This document shows, in pieces, positions 1 through 9,600 of a stretch of 64,000 nt of DNA. Under the pieces are notes generated by a model, which was not told where the DNA came from, did not search any database, and worked only from the letters and a program-made list of their open reading frames with translations. The stretch is from Acinetobacter sp. WCHAc010034 (GTDB taxonomy: Bacteria; Pseudomonadota; Gammaproteobacteria; Pseudomonadales; Moraxellaceae). The position numbers and the translations under genes are program-made. The stretch covers positions 372,001 through 436,000 of the forward strand of contig NZ_CP032279.1 of NCBI RefSeq assembly GCF_001696615.3, in the 5' to 3' direction. Each line of letters starts with the position of its first letter. Position 1 is the first letter of the stretch.

Positions 1-170
1 CCAAGATGCTACTATCCTGTTATTCGCTCGTCCTTTGCGTGTGATATGTTTCCAACCCATTCTATTAACTAAAATGCGTCCTAATTTAGGATGGAAATGT
101 TCATTAGTATTTAAGGCCCAGTTTTTATAATAATTCCAAGCTTCCCTTTTTAAATAAGTGTTTTTACCTA
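1..170 (-). pseudogene. C-terminal part of IS-disrupted DUF4365-type gene (continues past window edge)
   Basis: On the minus strand this stretch is open without a stop. It continues the reading frame of the gene at 1013-1580 once the insertion sequence and one copy of the TA duplication are removed; the join reads Ala-Leu-Gly-Lys-Asn-Thr. The downstream part contains the motif GWKHITRKGRANNR. That motif resembles the conserved His/Arg patch of small BECR-type ribonuclease toxins, which is an inference from motif style only. The stop codon lies outside the window, so the full length is unknown. It has no start of its own and is probably not translated in the present arrangement. Confidence 0.6.
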
Positions 171-180
171 GGGCGTGTCC

Positions 181-687
181 TCATTTGGCTTTGCACCAAA
201 TAAACATGCAAGCAATGTAAATCATAGACTGATAATTTCGTGCAAGCTTATCAAATCGGGTTGCAATCGCTCGAAAATGTTTTAACCTCGCAAACGCATT
301 CTCAACTAAATGCCTTAATCGATATAGATATTTATCAAATTCTTTATTTAATCTTTTACTATTTGATCTCATTGGAATAATTGGGATCATATTTTTATTT
401 TTAATAAATATTCTGATGGTCTCAGCATCATATCCCTTATCTGCAATTAAATAATCTGCTTCTTCTACAACCTCTATCAATTGCTCTGCAACTTGGCTAT
501 CGTGGACTTGACCCCCAGTGATTTTAAAATCAATCGGTAATCCATTCGCGTCGGTTGCAAGATGTATTTTTGTTGTTCGCCCACCACGTGATTGTCCAAT
601 TGCTCTTTCGAAACCATTCCGAGCTCCACTTGCATGCTGATGCACGCGTATGTAGCTTCCGTCAATGAATACCCATTCTTGATCCAA
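181..687 (-). CDS. IS5-family transposase, catalytic frame (OrfB, DDE domain)
   Basis: This is the catalytic half of the transposase, an RNase H-like DDE domain. The first Asp is in VFIDGSYIRVHQ, the second in ADKGYDAET, and the Glu is in LRHLVENAFARLKHFRAIATR-type context near the C-terminus. The coding frame is open upstream of the ATG as far as the T8 run, where it joins OrfA by a -1 shift (F-F-R-L-R-G-V-L-D-Q-E). This means the ATG given is probably not the real start. The protein ends a few bases inside the left terminal repeat. No catalytic residue looks lost, so the element may be active. Confidence 0.88.
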   Translation of the reverse strand: MDQEWVFIDGSYIRVHQHASGARNGFERAIGQSRGGRTTKIHLATDANGLPIDFKITGGQVHDSQVAEQLIEVVEEADYLIADKGYDAETIRIFIKNKNMIPIIPMRSNSKRLNKEFDKYLYRLRHLVENAFARLKHFRAIATRFDKLARNYQSMIYIACMFIWCKAK

Positions 688-932
688 GACGCCTCGTAAT
701 CTAAAAAAAATTTATTCCACAATCCCTTACTTGCCCAACGATTAAAACGATTATAAGCAGTTTGCCAAGGACAAAATTCTTGAGGAATATCACGCCATGT
801 CGCGCCTGTACGCAGTTTCCATAAGATAGCTTCCATGATATTTCTACTATTCTTTGAACAGTAGCAACCGTGCAATCGCATTGTATCCTGGATTTGCTGC
901 CAAATATTATCTGTTAAAAGAGTACGTGCCAT
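477..932 (-). CDS. IS5-family transposase, upstream frame (OrfA)
   Basis: This is the N-terminal half of the transposase. It contains the helix-turn-helix-like DUF4096 region typical of IS5/IS427 proteins, with the motifs LLTDNIWQQI, WKLRTGATWRDIP and FNRWASKGLW. The useful homology ends near residue 77, at a run of eight T on the minus strand (around 698-705). After this point the frame is off-register and the catalytic domain continues in the -1 frame (181-687). Such T-runs in this group allow a -1 shift or transcriptional slippage, giving a full-length OrfAB transposase. Upstream on the minus strand lies only the IS end. Confidence 0.85.
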   Translation of the reverse strand: MARTLLTDNIWQQIQDTMRLHGCYCSKNSRNIMEAILWKLRTGATWRDIPQEFCPWQTAYNRFNRWASKGLWNKFFLDYEASWIKNGYSLTEATYACISMQVELGMVSKEQLDNHVVGEQQKYILQPTRMDYRLILKSLGVKSTIAKLQSN

Positions 933-1010
933 TGAATAATATTGAAATACAAGTAATTTGGAATATTATTTTAAGTCTTTAAAATCCATTCTTCAAATGA
1001 GAACACGCCC

Positions 1011-1580
1011 TAGTGCTATTGGTAAACAATCATCATTTTTGATAAATAATTTATCCAACTTGTATTCATTAACCTTGTCACCGCATAATTTATGAAATTC
1101 ACTCTTTGTATGTAAATTTAACTTATTTTTCTTAGGGACTCTTATTAAATTCCTATTACTCTGACAATAAGCAGCATTATCTTTCAAGTCTACCCAATAG
1201 CCATCCAATGCTTTATTATCTGGGTTATCAAAATTATAATTGTCAGCATCAATAAAAATTAAGATTGATGGCGACTCAACTTTATTCCATCTTTCACGAT
1301 GAGATTCAATATAATCACTACCAACTTTAACTCCAATATGATCTGGGTCTATGTTTCTAAGAACTTTATACCCACCGGTCTTACCACATTTTATTTGAAC
1401 AAAAATCACACCTCCCGTTTCAATAACGTTACTTCTACCCTTTCGCATTATTATCATGCCATCAAAAGCATTATCATTTTTAGCAAAATAGTCCTGCCAG
1501 CCACAAAAAATACGATTCTCAATAAAACCTGTAACCGTTTGCACACCCAAATTATCTAAGATTCTATTGTCTATTCTCAT
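1011..1580 (-). pseudogene. N-terminal part of IS-disrupted DUF4365-type (PD-(D/E)xK-like) gene
   Basis: The intact portion encodes about 189 residues before the IS; the hybrid frame ends inside the IS terminal repeat at 993. It contains an Asp at residue 40 (NAFDGMIIM) and a VQIKCGK motif at 61-67. This arrangement is typical of the DUF4365 nuclease-like fold, where a D...(V/F)QxK core suggests a PD-(D/E)xK active site. The ATG follows directly on the T-run of the acnB terminator, and I see no Shine-Dalgarno sequence. The true start or expression route is therefore uncertain. Low GC and position next to acnB suggest acquired DNA. The C-terminal part continues at 170-1. Confidence 0.7.
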
Positions 1581-1606
1581 AAAAAAAGCCCCACCTAAGT
1601 GGGACT
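1581..1606 (-). terminator. rho-independent terminator of acnB
   Basis: Read on the minus strand, AGTCCCAC pairs with GTGGGGCT around the loop TTAG, followed by seven T. It lies 34 bases beyond the acnB stop. Confidence 0.9.
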
Positions 1607-1639
1607 TTTATAAACTACTTCAACTTAATTATCAATCAA

Positions 1640-4279
1640 TTAAGTCAATTGAGCAGCAGCAATTTTTTTGGTATCAACATTCGCAGCAGCGTCAGTGTAG
1701 TCGCCCATTTTGTCGAAGCTTAAGTATTGGTAGATGTCAGCAGACATGCTATCAATTTGAGTTGCATACTGTTGGTATTCTTCTGGAGTTGGTAATTTAC
1801 CAAGTACAGCAGCAACAGATGCAAGTTCAGCAGACGCTAAGTAAACGTTCGCACCTTGACCTAAACGGTTCGGGAAGTTACGTGTAGAAGTCGATACACA
1901 CGTTGTGTTCGGCGCTACACGCGCTTGGTTACCCATACATAATGAACAGCCCGGCATTTCAGTACGCGCGCCAGCTTTACCATAAGTATTGTAGAAACCT
2001 TCTTCCATCAATTGACGCTCATCCATACGCGTAGGTGGAGCAATCCACAAACGAGTTGAAAGTACGCCACCAGGAACTTTTTCTAACAGCTTGCCAGTTG
2101 CGCGGAAATGGCCGATGTTCGTCATGCATGAACCAACGAATACTTCATCAATTTTCACGCCTTGAACGTCAGAAAGCAATTTCGCATCATCTGGGTCATT
2201 CGGGCAGCAAAGAACTGGTTCAGTAATTGTAGAAAGGTCAATTTCATACACTTTCGTGTATTCAGCGTCAGCATCAGCTTTAAGAAGTGATGGGTTCGCT
2301 AACCATTTTTCCATGTTCTCAACACGACGAGCCATAGTACGCGCATCGCCATAACCTTCAGAAATCATCCACTTCAACATTGTGATGTTTGATTTCAGGT
2401 ATTCAGCAACTTTCTCTTCAGAAAGCGTGATAGAACAACCAGCAGCAGAACGTTCAGCAGATGCATCAGAAAGTTCGAATGCTTGCTCAACAGTCAGGTC
2501 AGTTTCCATTTCTGTCAGGTCGATCTCAAGGATACGGCCAGAGAAGATGTTTTTCTTGCCTTTCTTCTCTACAGTCAAGTCACCTTGCTGAATCGCAACG
2601 TAAGGAATTGCATGTACAAGGTCACGCAGTGTGATACCAGGCTGCATTTTACCTTTGAACTTAACAAGTACAGATTCAGGCATGTCTAATGGCATAACAC
2701 CAGTCGCTGCAGCGAACGCTACCAGACCAGAACCCGCAGGGAATGAAATACCAATTGGGAAACGTGTATGCGAGTCACCGCCAGTACCAACTGTATCTGG
2801 AAGCAGCATGCGGTTTAACCATGAGTGGATAATACCGTCACCTGGACGCAGTGAAACACCGCCACGGTTCATGATGAAATCAGGAAGCGAGTGCTGCATT
2901 TGAACGTCAACTGGCTTTGGATATGCAGCTGTGTGACAGAAAGATTGCATAACTAGGTCAGCAGAGAAGCCTAGGCAAGCCAAGTCTTTCAATTCGTCAC
3001 GTGTCATTGGACCAGTGGTATCTTGCGAACCAACAGTCGTCATCTTAGGTTCACAGTAAGTCCCTGGAAGTACGCCTTGACCTTCAGGAAGACCACATGC
3101 GCGGCCAACCATTTTCTGCGCTTGAGTGAAACCTTTGCCAGTAGCAGCAGGCTGAACCGGAGTACGGAATAAAGTAGATGGAGCAAGACCTAAAGCTTCA
3201 CGCGCTTTAGTCGTCAAGCCGCGGCCAACGATTAAGTTAATACGGCCGCCAGCACGTACTTCGTCTAGAAGAACCGGAGTTTTAAGTTCAGATTCAGCGA
3301 TTTGTTCGCCAGCTTTGAACGCAGTTACTTTAGCAGCAGCGTGATCAATCTTAAGAACGATTTCGTCGCCCATGTTCATGTTCTGAACGTCGATTTCAAC
3401 TGGCAATGCGCCGGCATCTTCCATCGTGTTGAAGAAAATCGGAGCGATTTTAGAGCCTAAACAGTAGCCGCCGTCTTTTTTGTTCGGAATGTGCGGGATG
3501 TCATCACCGAAGAACCAAAGCACGGAGTTAGTTGCTGATTTACGGCTTGAACCAGTACCAACAACGTCACCTACGTAAGCAACTTGGTTGCCTTTCGCGA
3601 TCAGTTCTTTGATTTGGTTTAACGGGCCAACTTCACCAGGAACTTCCGGGTTGATGCCGTCACGCACGTTTTTCAGCATTGCATTTGCATGCAATGGAAT
3701 GTCTGGGCGGCTCCATGCGTCTTGTGCAGGTGACAAGTCGTCAGTGTTGGTTTCGCCAGTGACTTTGAAAACTGTCAGTTTGATTTCTTCAGGAACGTCT
3801 TTGCGGCTTGTGAACCATTCAGCGTCAGCCCAAGACTGCATAACCGCTTGCGCATTTGCATTGCCAGCTTTTGCTTTGTCAGCAACGTCGTGGAACGCAT
3901 CAAATACTAAAAGAGTTTTCTTCAGCGCTTCAGCAGCCAATTCAGCAAGAGCAGCGTCATCAAGCAGAGCAACTAAAGGAGCAACGTTATAGCCGCCAAG
4001 CATAGTGCCCAGCAAGTAAACCGCACGCTCTTTAGAAACCAGCGGAGAAGCCGCTTCGCCTTTTGCCAAAGCAGCCAAGAAAGCAGCTTTTACATATGCA
4101 GCTTGGTCAACGCCTGCAGGAACGCGGTTTTCTAGCAAGTCAACTAAGAATGCTTCTTCACCGGCAGGTGGATTTTTTAATAATTCAACCAGCTCAGCTG
4201 TTTGAGCATCGTCAAGTGGCTTCGGTGGGACTCCGAGTGCGGCACGTTCTGCAACGTGTTGGCGGTAAGCTTCTAGCAC
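1640..4279 (-). CDS. acnB: aconitate hydratase B
   Basis: AcnB interconverts citrate and isocitrate in the TCA cycle, using a [4Fe-4S] cluster. The product is 879 residues, close to the usual 860-870. The N-terminus carries the HEAT-like AcnB domain (LEAYRQHVAERAALGVPPKP), followed by the swivel domain and the catalytic domains. Cluster-ligand motifs are visible in the C-terminal part (GSCMTNIGHFR and GCSLCMGNQ). Translation starts at a GTG (4277-4279), preceded by GAGG at good spacing. It is a single-gene unit with its own terminator downstream. AcnB apo-protein can bind mRNA in other bacteria; nothing here tests that. Confidence 0.98.
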   Translation of the reverse strand: MLEAYRQHVAERAALGVPPKPLDDAQTAELVELLKNPPAGEEAFLVDLLENRVPAGVDQAAYVKAAFLAALAKGEAASPLVSKERAVYLLGTMLGGYNVAPLVALLDDAALAELAAEALKKTLLVFDAFHDVADKAKAGNANAQAVMQSWADAEWFTSRKDVPEEIKLTVFKVTGETNTDDLSPAQDAWSRPDIPLHANAMLKNVRDGINPEVPGEVGPLNQIKELIAKGNQVAYVGDVVGTGSSRKSATNSVLWFFGDDIPHIPNKKDGGYCLGSKIAPIFFNTMEDAGALPVEIDVQNMNMGDEIVLKIDHAAAKVTAFKAGEQIAESELKTPVLLDEVRAGGRINLIVGRGLTTKAREALGLAPSTLFRTPVQPAATGKGFTQAQKMVGRACGLPEGQGVLPGTYCEPKMTTVGSQDTTGPMTRDELKDLACLGFSADLVMQSFCHTAAYPKPVDVQMQHSLPDFIMNRGGVSLRPGDGIIHSWLNRMLLPDTVGTGGDSHTRFPIGISFPAGSGLVAFAAATGVMPLDMPESVLVKFKGKMQPGITLRDLVHAIPYVAIQQGDLTVEKKGKKNIFSGRILEIDLTEMETDLTVEQAFELSDASAERSAAGCSITLSEEKVAEYLKSNITMLKWMISEGYGDARTMARRVENMEKWLANPSLLKADADAEYTKVYEIDLSTITEPVLCCPNDPDDAKLLSDVQGVKIDEVFVGSCMTNIGHFRATGKLLEKVPGGVLSTRLWIAPPTRMDERQLMEEGFYNTYGKAGARTEMPGCSLCMGNQARVAPNTTCVSTSTRNFPNRLGQGANVYLASAELASVAAVLGKLPTPEEYQQYATQIDSMSADIYQYLSFDKMGDYTDAAANVDTKKIAAAQLT

Positions 4280-4524
4280 GGTGTTATTCCTCTTTTTTAA
4301 AAAATTACCTGCGAATTCCAGCCATGTTCAAGGCTTCGCAAATAATATGGACTGCTTGATTTTACTAAAATTCCAGTTAAAAGTTAATGCAAGTAAAGTG
4401 TTTCTTCGTGATGCTCATTATTTATTAGCTAAATATCGCATTATCGATTATTCAATAATCAAATCCTTTACTTAGAACACTTATTTTTGGCAGAAAAGCG
4501 GCTTTCAACTTTAATTTCGCCATA

Positions 4525-4556
4525 AAAAAAGGCAATCCAATACTGCCTGCCTTTTT
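4525..4556 (-). terminator. terminator of the 89-residue gene
   Basis: On the minus strand AAAAGGCA pairs with TGCCTTTT and a run of T follows. It lies about 20 bases after the stop at 4576. Confidence 0.8.
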
Positions 4557-4575
4557 CTGAAAATAATATTCAACC

Positions 4576-4845
4576 TTAGTGTACCGTCGTTTGCATCAAA
4601 TACTGATGCAATTCTGTACGCGACCCCATGAATTTAACTGACCACAGGTCTTCAAATAAGCCTGCATGGCCGGAACTGGCAAAGGAAATATCGACCGCAT
4701 AGCGTTCTGAAGCATCTTCCAGTTTGCGCTTTAAGTAAACGCGGTCGCCAATGCTCAGCACATAATTGCCGCCGCCGATAATGGCCACGCCCTGCTCATC
4801 TTCCAAGAGTAAATCTGCATGATGCATATAGCCTACAACATCCAT
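4576..4845 (-). CDS. small conserved-type hypothetical protein, 89 aa
   Basis: This is an 89-residue, mildly acidic soluble protein with no signal peptide or membrane segment. A strong Shine-Dalgarno sequence (AGGAGG) precedes the ATG, and a clear terminator follows, so the gene is well supported. The sequence looks like a small beta-rich fold (AIIGGGNYVLSIGDRVYLKR). I do not recognise a named family and assign no function. It stands alone between acnB and a lipoprotein gene, all on the minus strand but each with its own terminator. Confidence 0.8.
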   Translation of the reverse strand: MDVVGYMHHADLLLEDEQGVAIIGGGNYVLSIGDRVYLKRKLEDASERYAVDISFASSGHAGLFEDLWSVKFMGSRTELHQYLMQTTVH

Positions 4846-4993
4846 TTGCGCCTCCTCTTGCTTATATAATCCTGAATTTTATTATTCTTTAAAAGGATAA
4901 GCTTTTCCAGTTTTTAGATTTAGCAATTTGTCACAAGTTATATTTTAAACGTTTGGCCTTTAAGTATTGCTTAGGCTATTTAGAAGGGCTGAT

Positions 4994-5017
4994 AAAAAAA
5001 CCGTTCCTTAGAACGGC
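4994..5017 (-). terminator. terminator overlapping the stop of the lipoprotein gene
   Basis: On the minus strand CCGTTC pairs with GAACGG around a 4-base loop that contains the TAA stop codon, followed by seven T. Confidence 0.92.
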
Positions 5018-5367
5018 TTGTAATCCGGCATTTCAGCATGCGGCGTCGCAATGCATTTTTCTGTAAATTCAGAACGGATTTTTTCACGCGCTGTTTCTAC
5101 ATCGCCCTTAATCGCCGCTTCAGGCAAGGCATACACTTCATCGATAATGCTGAGGATGAACTTCTTAGTGGTTTCATCTTCAATTTTGCCTGCGTGCTCT
5201 ACAGCCTTGTCTTTGGTAATTGCATTTTGACGGTCAAGCATGATGGTGCGCGCGGCGTTGCCTACGCTGCGGCAGTAACCCTGCCATTGCTCTTCCGGGG
5301 TTAAAGGCTTTTTCTCTGCACAGCCAGCCAGTGCAATCAAAACTGATAAAGCGAGTAACTTTTTCAT
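5008..5367 (-). CDS. small lipoprotein, 119 aa
   Basis: The start at 5367 is chosen because AGGAG precedes this ATG at good spacing and because it yields a perfect lipoprotein signal (MKKLLALSVLIALAGC, lipobox LAGC with Cys16). An upstream in-frame extension to 5418 lacks these features. The mature part is charged and helical, with two further Cys (GYCRS and EKCIA) that might form a disulfide in the periplasm. The gene ends inside its own terminator hairpin. I do not recognise the family. It is probably an anchored periplasmic protein of unknown role. Confidence 0.85.
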   Translation of the reverse strand: MKKLLALSVLIALAGCAEKKPLTPEEQWQGYCRSVGNAARTIMLDRQNAITKDKAVEHAGKIEDETTKKFILSIIDEVYALPEAAIKGDVETAREKIRSEFTEKCIATPHAEMPDYKPF

Positions 5368-5529
5368 GAAAAATCTCCTACATGGCTGCACTATAAAAGA
5401 TCGGCATGAATTTGTCATGGTAATTCAAATTAACGCGCCCAATTGCGGCTCAATGAATGCTAAAAAACGGATCAGCGCCTACGGCACATGGAAGCAATGG
5501 TCCAGCGGAATGATGCTTCTATTTCTGCC

Positions 5530-5799
5530 CTATCTGGAGCCTGCTTCACGCAGCTCCCTGCACAGGCTGCTGCTCTGCAAGCTTGCAGACTGCATAACCG
5601 AATTGCATGAACAGTAAGCCGCCGCATCTTCAGGCTTTAGGCCTTTCGGAATTGGCATTCCCTCACAGTAAAAACTCTGATCCTGAAATTTATGCTTTTC
5701 AGCATAATTCAAATAGCCCAAATAAGCGGATACAGCCAGCACCAGAACGAATACGATTAAAATCGGCGTTCTGATCTGCATATTTAAATTAACAGCCAT
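5530..5799 (-). CDS. small membrane-anchored hypothetical protein, 89 aa
   Basis: A single hydrophobic segment lies at about residues 11-28 (PILIVFVLVLAVSAYLGYL). It is followed by a short soluble part with four Cys (YCEG, YCSCNS, SLCRE), consistent with an exported or inner-membrane-anchored protein with disulfides. There is no strong Shine-Dalgarno sequence, and a second Met at residue 7 is an alternative start. No terminator is visible just downstream. I do not recognise the family. Support comes mainly from the clean signal-anchor and Cys pattern. Confidence 0.6.
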   Translation of the reverse strand: MAVNLNMQIRTPILIVFVLVLAVSAYLGYLNYAEKHKFQDQSFYCEGMPIPKGLKPEDAAAYCSCNSVMQSASLQSSSLCRELREAGSR

Positions 5800-6172
5800 A
5801 TATAGTCAGCTTTCAACTTTGCTTCCATGAACTTCGCGGAGCGATATTATTGAGGGAAATACTGCTAGTTTGCAGCACAGGCAATCATAATTCTGGATTT
5901 TTTAATAAATACAAATAATTGATTTAAAAAACTAAACATTAATGCACAGAGGCTTAAAATCATATTAGCAGCATTTTAATACAGCGCCAACCCAGTCACA
6001 GACTAAAGTAAAATAAGCGCGCCGATTTTTAACAGCCATTCTTAAAAAAACTCTGCAGGATATTTGCGCTTTGCACAGCTGGATATAAATTTGGCTGCAT
6101 TAAATAAAGCAGAACTGCATGCAGAAATTAAAATGCGCAGCTGCGGAGTAATTAAGCAAAGCCTGCGCCCAT

Positions 6173-6210
6173 AAAAAAAACCTGTTTAACTCTCCCAAAT
6201 TAAACAGGTT
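6173..6210 (-). terminator. strong terminator, minus strand
   Basis: A perfect 11-base stem (6179-6189 with 6200-6210) is followed on the minus strand by eight T. No gene ends just upstream of it on the minus strand. Confidence 0.85.
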
Positions 6211-6361
6211 TATTACGCTTAAAACTTTATAGTGTATTTGCTATTTTTAATTAGCACTTACTATACAAATGAATTCTTTCAGAAATATGACTAAACCATA
6301 AGTTACGGCAAGAAATTAGCGCGCTTTGCAAAAATTAAAATCCGCCGGCTGCGGTAGAAGC

Positions 6362-6396
6362 AAAAAAAATGCCCAGCCAAGAGTCATCCGCTGAGC
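6362..6396 (-). terminator. terminator, minus strand, possibly for tamB
   Basis: On the minus strand GCTCAGC pairs with GCTGGGC (one wobble), followed by A and eight T. It lies about 270 bases beyond the tamB stop. Confidence 0.7.
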
Positions 6397-6599
6397 AAAA
6401 AAACTGTTTTATTGAATTCTTAGCGCAATAATAGCTGACACCAAAATTAAATGCAAATGATTCTTAATAGCATTTTTAGATATTCAGCCCTTCTGACGGA
6501 ATTGCTCAATCTGTCTTATAGCTTGCAATTGCAGCTGCGGTGACAATTACTTAGCGCGCTTGGTTCCCGCCCGGCTTGCAAATGCCGCTTCCCTGCAGC

Positions 6600-6642
6600 G
6601 CGTGATATTCCTGAGAAACTGCGCCTCTCAGGAATATCATGC
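6600..6642. repeat. 17-base inverted repeat after tamB
   Basis: The arms at 6600-6616 and 6626-6642 match at 16 of 17 bases (core GATATTCCTGAGA and its complement) around a 9-base loop. There is no T-run beyond it. It may be an RNA-stabilising 3' hairpin of the tamAB transcript. Confidence 0.75.
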
Positions 6643-6663
6643 ACGGGTAAAAGCATGCTTCCG

Positions 6664-9600
6664 CTAGAAGCGCCAATTGTAGAACAAGTCGATTGCGCGC
6701 TCTAAAGACTGGCTGGCTTCCAGATACAGGCGCTGATTCATCTGATAGCGCAGCGTCAATTTATTGACCGGCGTAAATACGCCTACGCCATAGCGGATAA
6801 ACAGGTCCGGGGTAATATAGCCGGTTACGGAAACCTGCGTGTCATCCCCGGTGCCTTGCGCATCCAGCGCCAGCCCGCTCAGGCCAAAAGTGCGGCCAAT
6901 CTGGTTGGTTAAAGCGCGTGTGCCGCCTAAGCCCATGCTGATGCCGGCGGCCGCAATGGTATTGTTCACGTCCGACTTAAAGCCTTCAGTCTGGCTTAAA
7001 GCGCTGCTGCCTTCGTTGATGCGTCCGGTAATCAATGCATTCAATGCTTCCTGCTCAGACAGGCCGGCATCATTATAAATCTGAATATTCGGCCCGGATG
7101 CAGTGCCAGTTACGCGGAAACCGACCGTGCTGCCTTGCACAGACTTATTGGCGTCAATGTCCAAAGTCGGGTTGGACAGCGGCCCATTAAAGCGGGCAAT
7201 GGCGCGGTTCAGATCCAGACTTTGCCCATAGGCTTCAACCTTGACGCGCTGCGGCACACCAATGGCGCCGTTGGCGCGCATGGCGGTTTCCAGGCCGCGC
7301 TGCGACAGATTCAAGCGCCCAATGAGCGGAATGCGGCTGTCAAAGCCTTGGAAGATCACCTGCTTGCCCAGACTCAAAGCAATATCTGCGCGGATATCCC
7401 ACGGACGCGCAGACCTTAAAATTTCCAGCTGGTTATCACCCTCATGCACAATGCGCACGTCTGATGAAACATTCACAACCGGCGCAGACGGTTCCGGCAT
7501 GGAAATAAGCGCCTTAGGCACATCAACCGAGCCGGTCAGCGCCAGGCGCTTTTTAAACGGCAGCAGATCAAGCTTCAAGTCCGGCGTCACTACTGCAGTG
7601 ATCAAAGGCGCCTGGCGGATCAGCAGGTCTTTCGCTTTCAGATGCAGCTGCACGCGCGGCTCATCTTTCCAGTCAACCGAGCCGGTCAGCTTGCCGGCGC
7701 CTTGGCCACTGTTGAATGCGCCGTTAATGCTGGCGCTGTCCTGACGGACCGAAGAATACAGCTGGATATTGGTTAAATTCACCGGCAAGGAAATCATGCT
7801 GATTGAGCCGTCTTTCACCCGGACTTCACCTTCCATCAGCGGATCGGTCAGCGTGCCGCTGATTTTGCCCGCATAGGACAAGGTGCCGCCCATTGAGCGC
7901 ACATCCTGAATAAACGGCTTCAGGACTTTCAGCTGTATCTGGTTAAATGCGATTTCACCGCGCATCGGCATGCTGTCTTTATACGGGTCGATAATGACAT
8001 TGGCATAGCCCGTGCCGATATCCGGCGCTTTGGTGTCCAAGCGGATCTGCAGGCCATCGGCGACACTTTTCGCAATCAGGCTGACTTCATCATATTTCAT
8101 GGTGGAGCCAAGGTATTGCGGATCTTCAGCAGCCAAGCCCACCACGCCGTCGCGGGTCAGCAGGCGCGCGTCAATTTTCGGGCGCGCGCCTTTGGCCCAG
8201 GACGCCTTGGCATAGCCGTTGACTTTGCCGGTAATCGCCAAGCCTTCCGGCATGAACGCAGCGAAATCATTCAAGTCCACATTGCGGGTAATGAAAGAAA
8301 CATGGCCGCGGTCCGGACTGACGCGGATCGGCTGATCAAAACACAGTTCGCTTTGCTGGCTCATCCAGCAATGCGCGCCGATAAACAGGTCAGACTGCGC
8401 GGCTGTATAGATCACCGAGGCATTCTGGCGCTGCACTAAGCGCGTGCGCAGCGAGTCAAAATCGCCTTTCTGAATCTGGCCCAGCCAATTGTTCTGCGCG
8501 TTGAATCCGCCCGCCAGCTGCACTTTAAACTTGGTCAGCTTATTTTCGGCATCCACTTTTAAAATATGCGCGCTGCGGGTTCCCGCCAGGGAAATTTCGC
8601 CCTTCAGGATTTGACGCGTGCCGCTGCGCAGGTTCTCCATGCGCGCCACCAGCAAGGTTGGCGCTGTTTGCGATGTCGGCAGCTGGCCCTGCACCCGCAT
8701 TTTCTTAATGCTGAATAAGTTGTTAAAGCCGAAATTATCTACCGCCAGATTTGCAGAGGCCTGCAGGCGCGGCTGCACCTGCATATTCAAATAGCCGTAG
8801 GCGCGGCCGCGCAGGCCGGGGTAAATTTCATACAGCGCCGGCGCATTGACTTTCAGGCGCAGATTCTGCGCATTGCCGCTGGCCTGAATCTGGTTGCTGG
8901 CATAGGCGAGGAATAAATCATTGGCTTCAAACTGCTGTGGCATAAAGCCGTTTTGATTTGAATCAATCACCAAGGCCAAATTGCCTTTGCCGCGCACCGG
9001 CTTGCCGTTAAGCGTTCCGGCCAAATTCAGGCGCTGAATCTGCACGCGCTTCAGCGCATCTGACCACAGGCCCTGCGTTTTGACATTGCCCGACAGTTCA
9101 CCGCGCAGGCTGGAAGCGAAATAATGCGGCTTAAAGCGCACCAGTGATGCATTGACATCCCAGCCGATGCCGTTTTTCAGATTCAGCATGCCGCTGGCTA
9201 AAATTTTCCCTGCCACGCCGTCATGCTTCAGCTCGGCGATTTTAATCAGCTCCGGCGTGCCTGAAACCTTAAAGCTGAGCAGGCCTTTGCTGGCCGCCAC
9301 TTGGCTGGCATTCAGGCTGCCGTCGTAATTCACTGCAAAACTTTTGAAGCCGCCGCCAGCTTTTTCATTATGGAACATCAGCGCGGCCGTGCTTTTTCCG
9401 GTCAAACGCACTGTTTCATTCTGCTGCGCCAAACGTCCGGTCAAATCCACCGCATCTAAATGAATAATCTGCTGATCCGGCTTGGCGTAGCCGCTGGCTT
9501 TCACTGAGCCATTCAGGCGGTCAACCGGCGCTTCAGCGGCAATGGTCTGCGGATTGAAGTCCTGAGCATTTAAAGTGGCGTTCCATTTCAGCTGGCGCTT

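Larger units (their letters stand above)
171..1010 (-). mobile_element. IS5-family (IS427-like) insertion sequence, 840 bp
   Basis: The ends are imperfect terminal inverted repeats. The left end begins GGGCGTGTCCTCATTTG at 171. The right end, read on the minus strand from 1010, begins GGGCGTGTTCTCATTTG. The element is flanked by a 2-base TA duplication (169-170 and 1011-1012). It carries two overlapping transposase frames on the minus strand. Its size, the GGG start, the TA target and the split transposase fit the IS427 group of the IS5 family. It lies within a DUF4365-type gene whose frame is restored when it is removed, which supports these exact ends. I cannot assign a named IS without a database. 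Confidence 0.93.
5800..6663. other. 860-base region without a recognised gene
   Basis: No convincing coding frame is present. The region is AT-rich and holds two minus-strand rho-independent terminators (6173-6210 and 6362-6396), plus a long inverted repeat next to the tamB stop (6600-6642). The 6362-6396 terminator could end the tamB transcript. The other implies a further minus-strand RNA or a second backup terminator. Short peptide frames in between have no ribosome-binding site. Confidence 0.6.

Noticed and set aside
1299..1559. Open frame on the plus strand opposite the DUF4365-type gene
   Set aside because: No Shine-Dalgarno sequence and low-complexity AT-rich translation; it is the antisense of a supported gene.
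6450..6470. Short hydrophobic peptide frame (MLLRIICI) on the minus strand, considered as a toxin-like peptide
   Set aside because: No ribosome-binding site at a usable distance and only eight codons.
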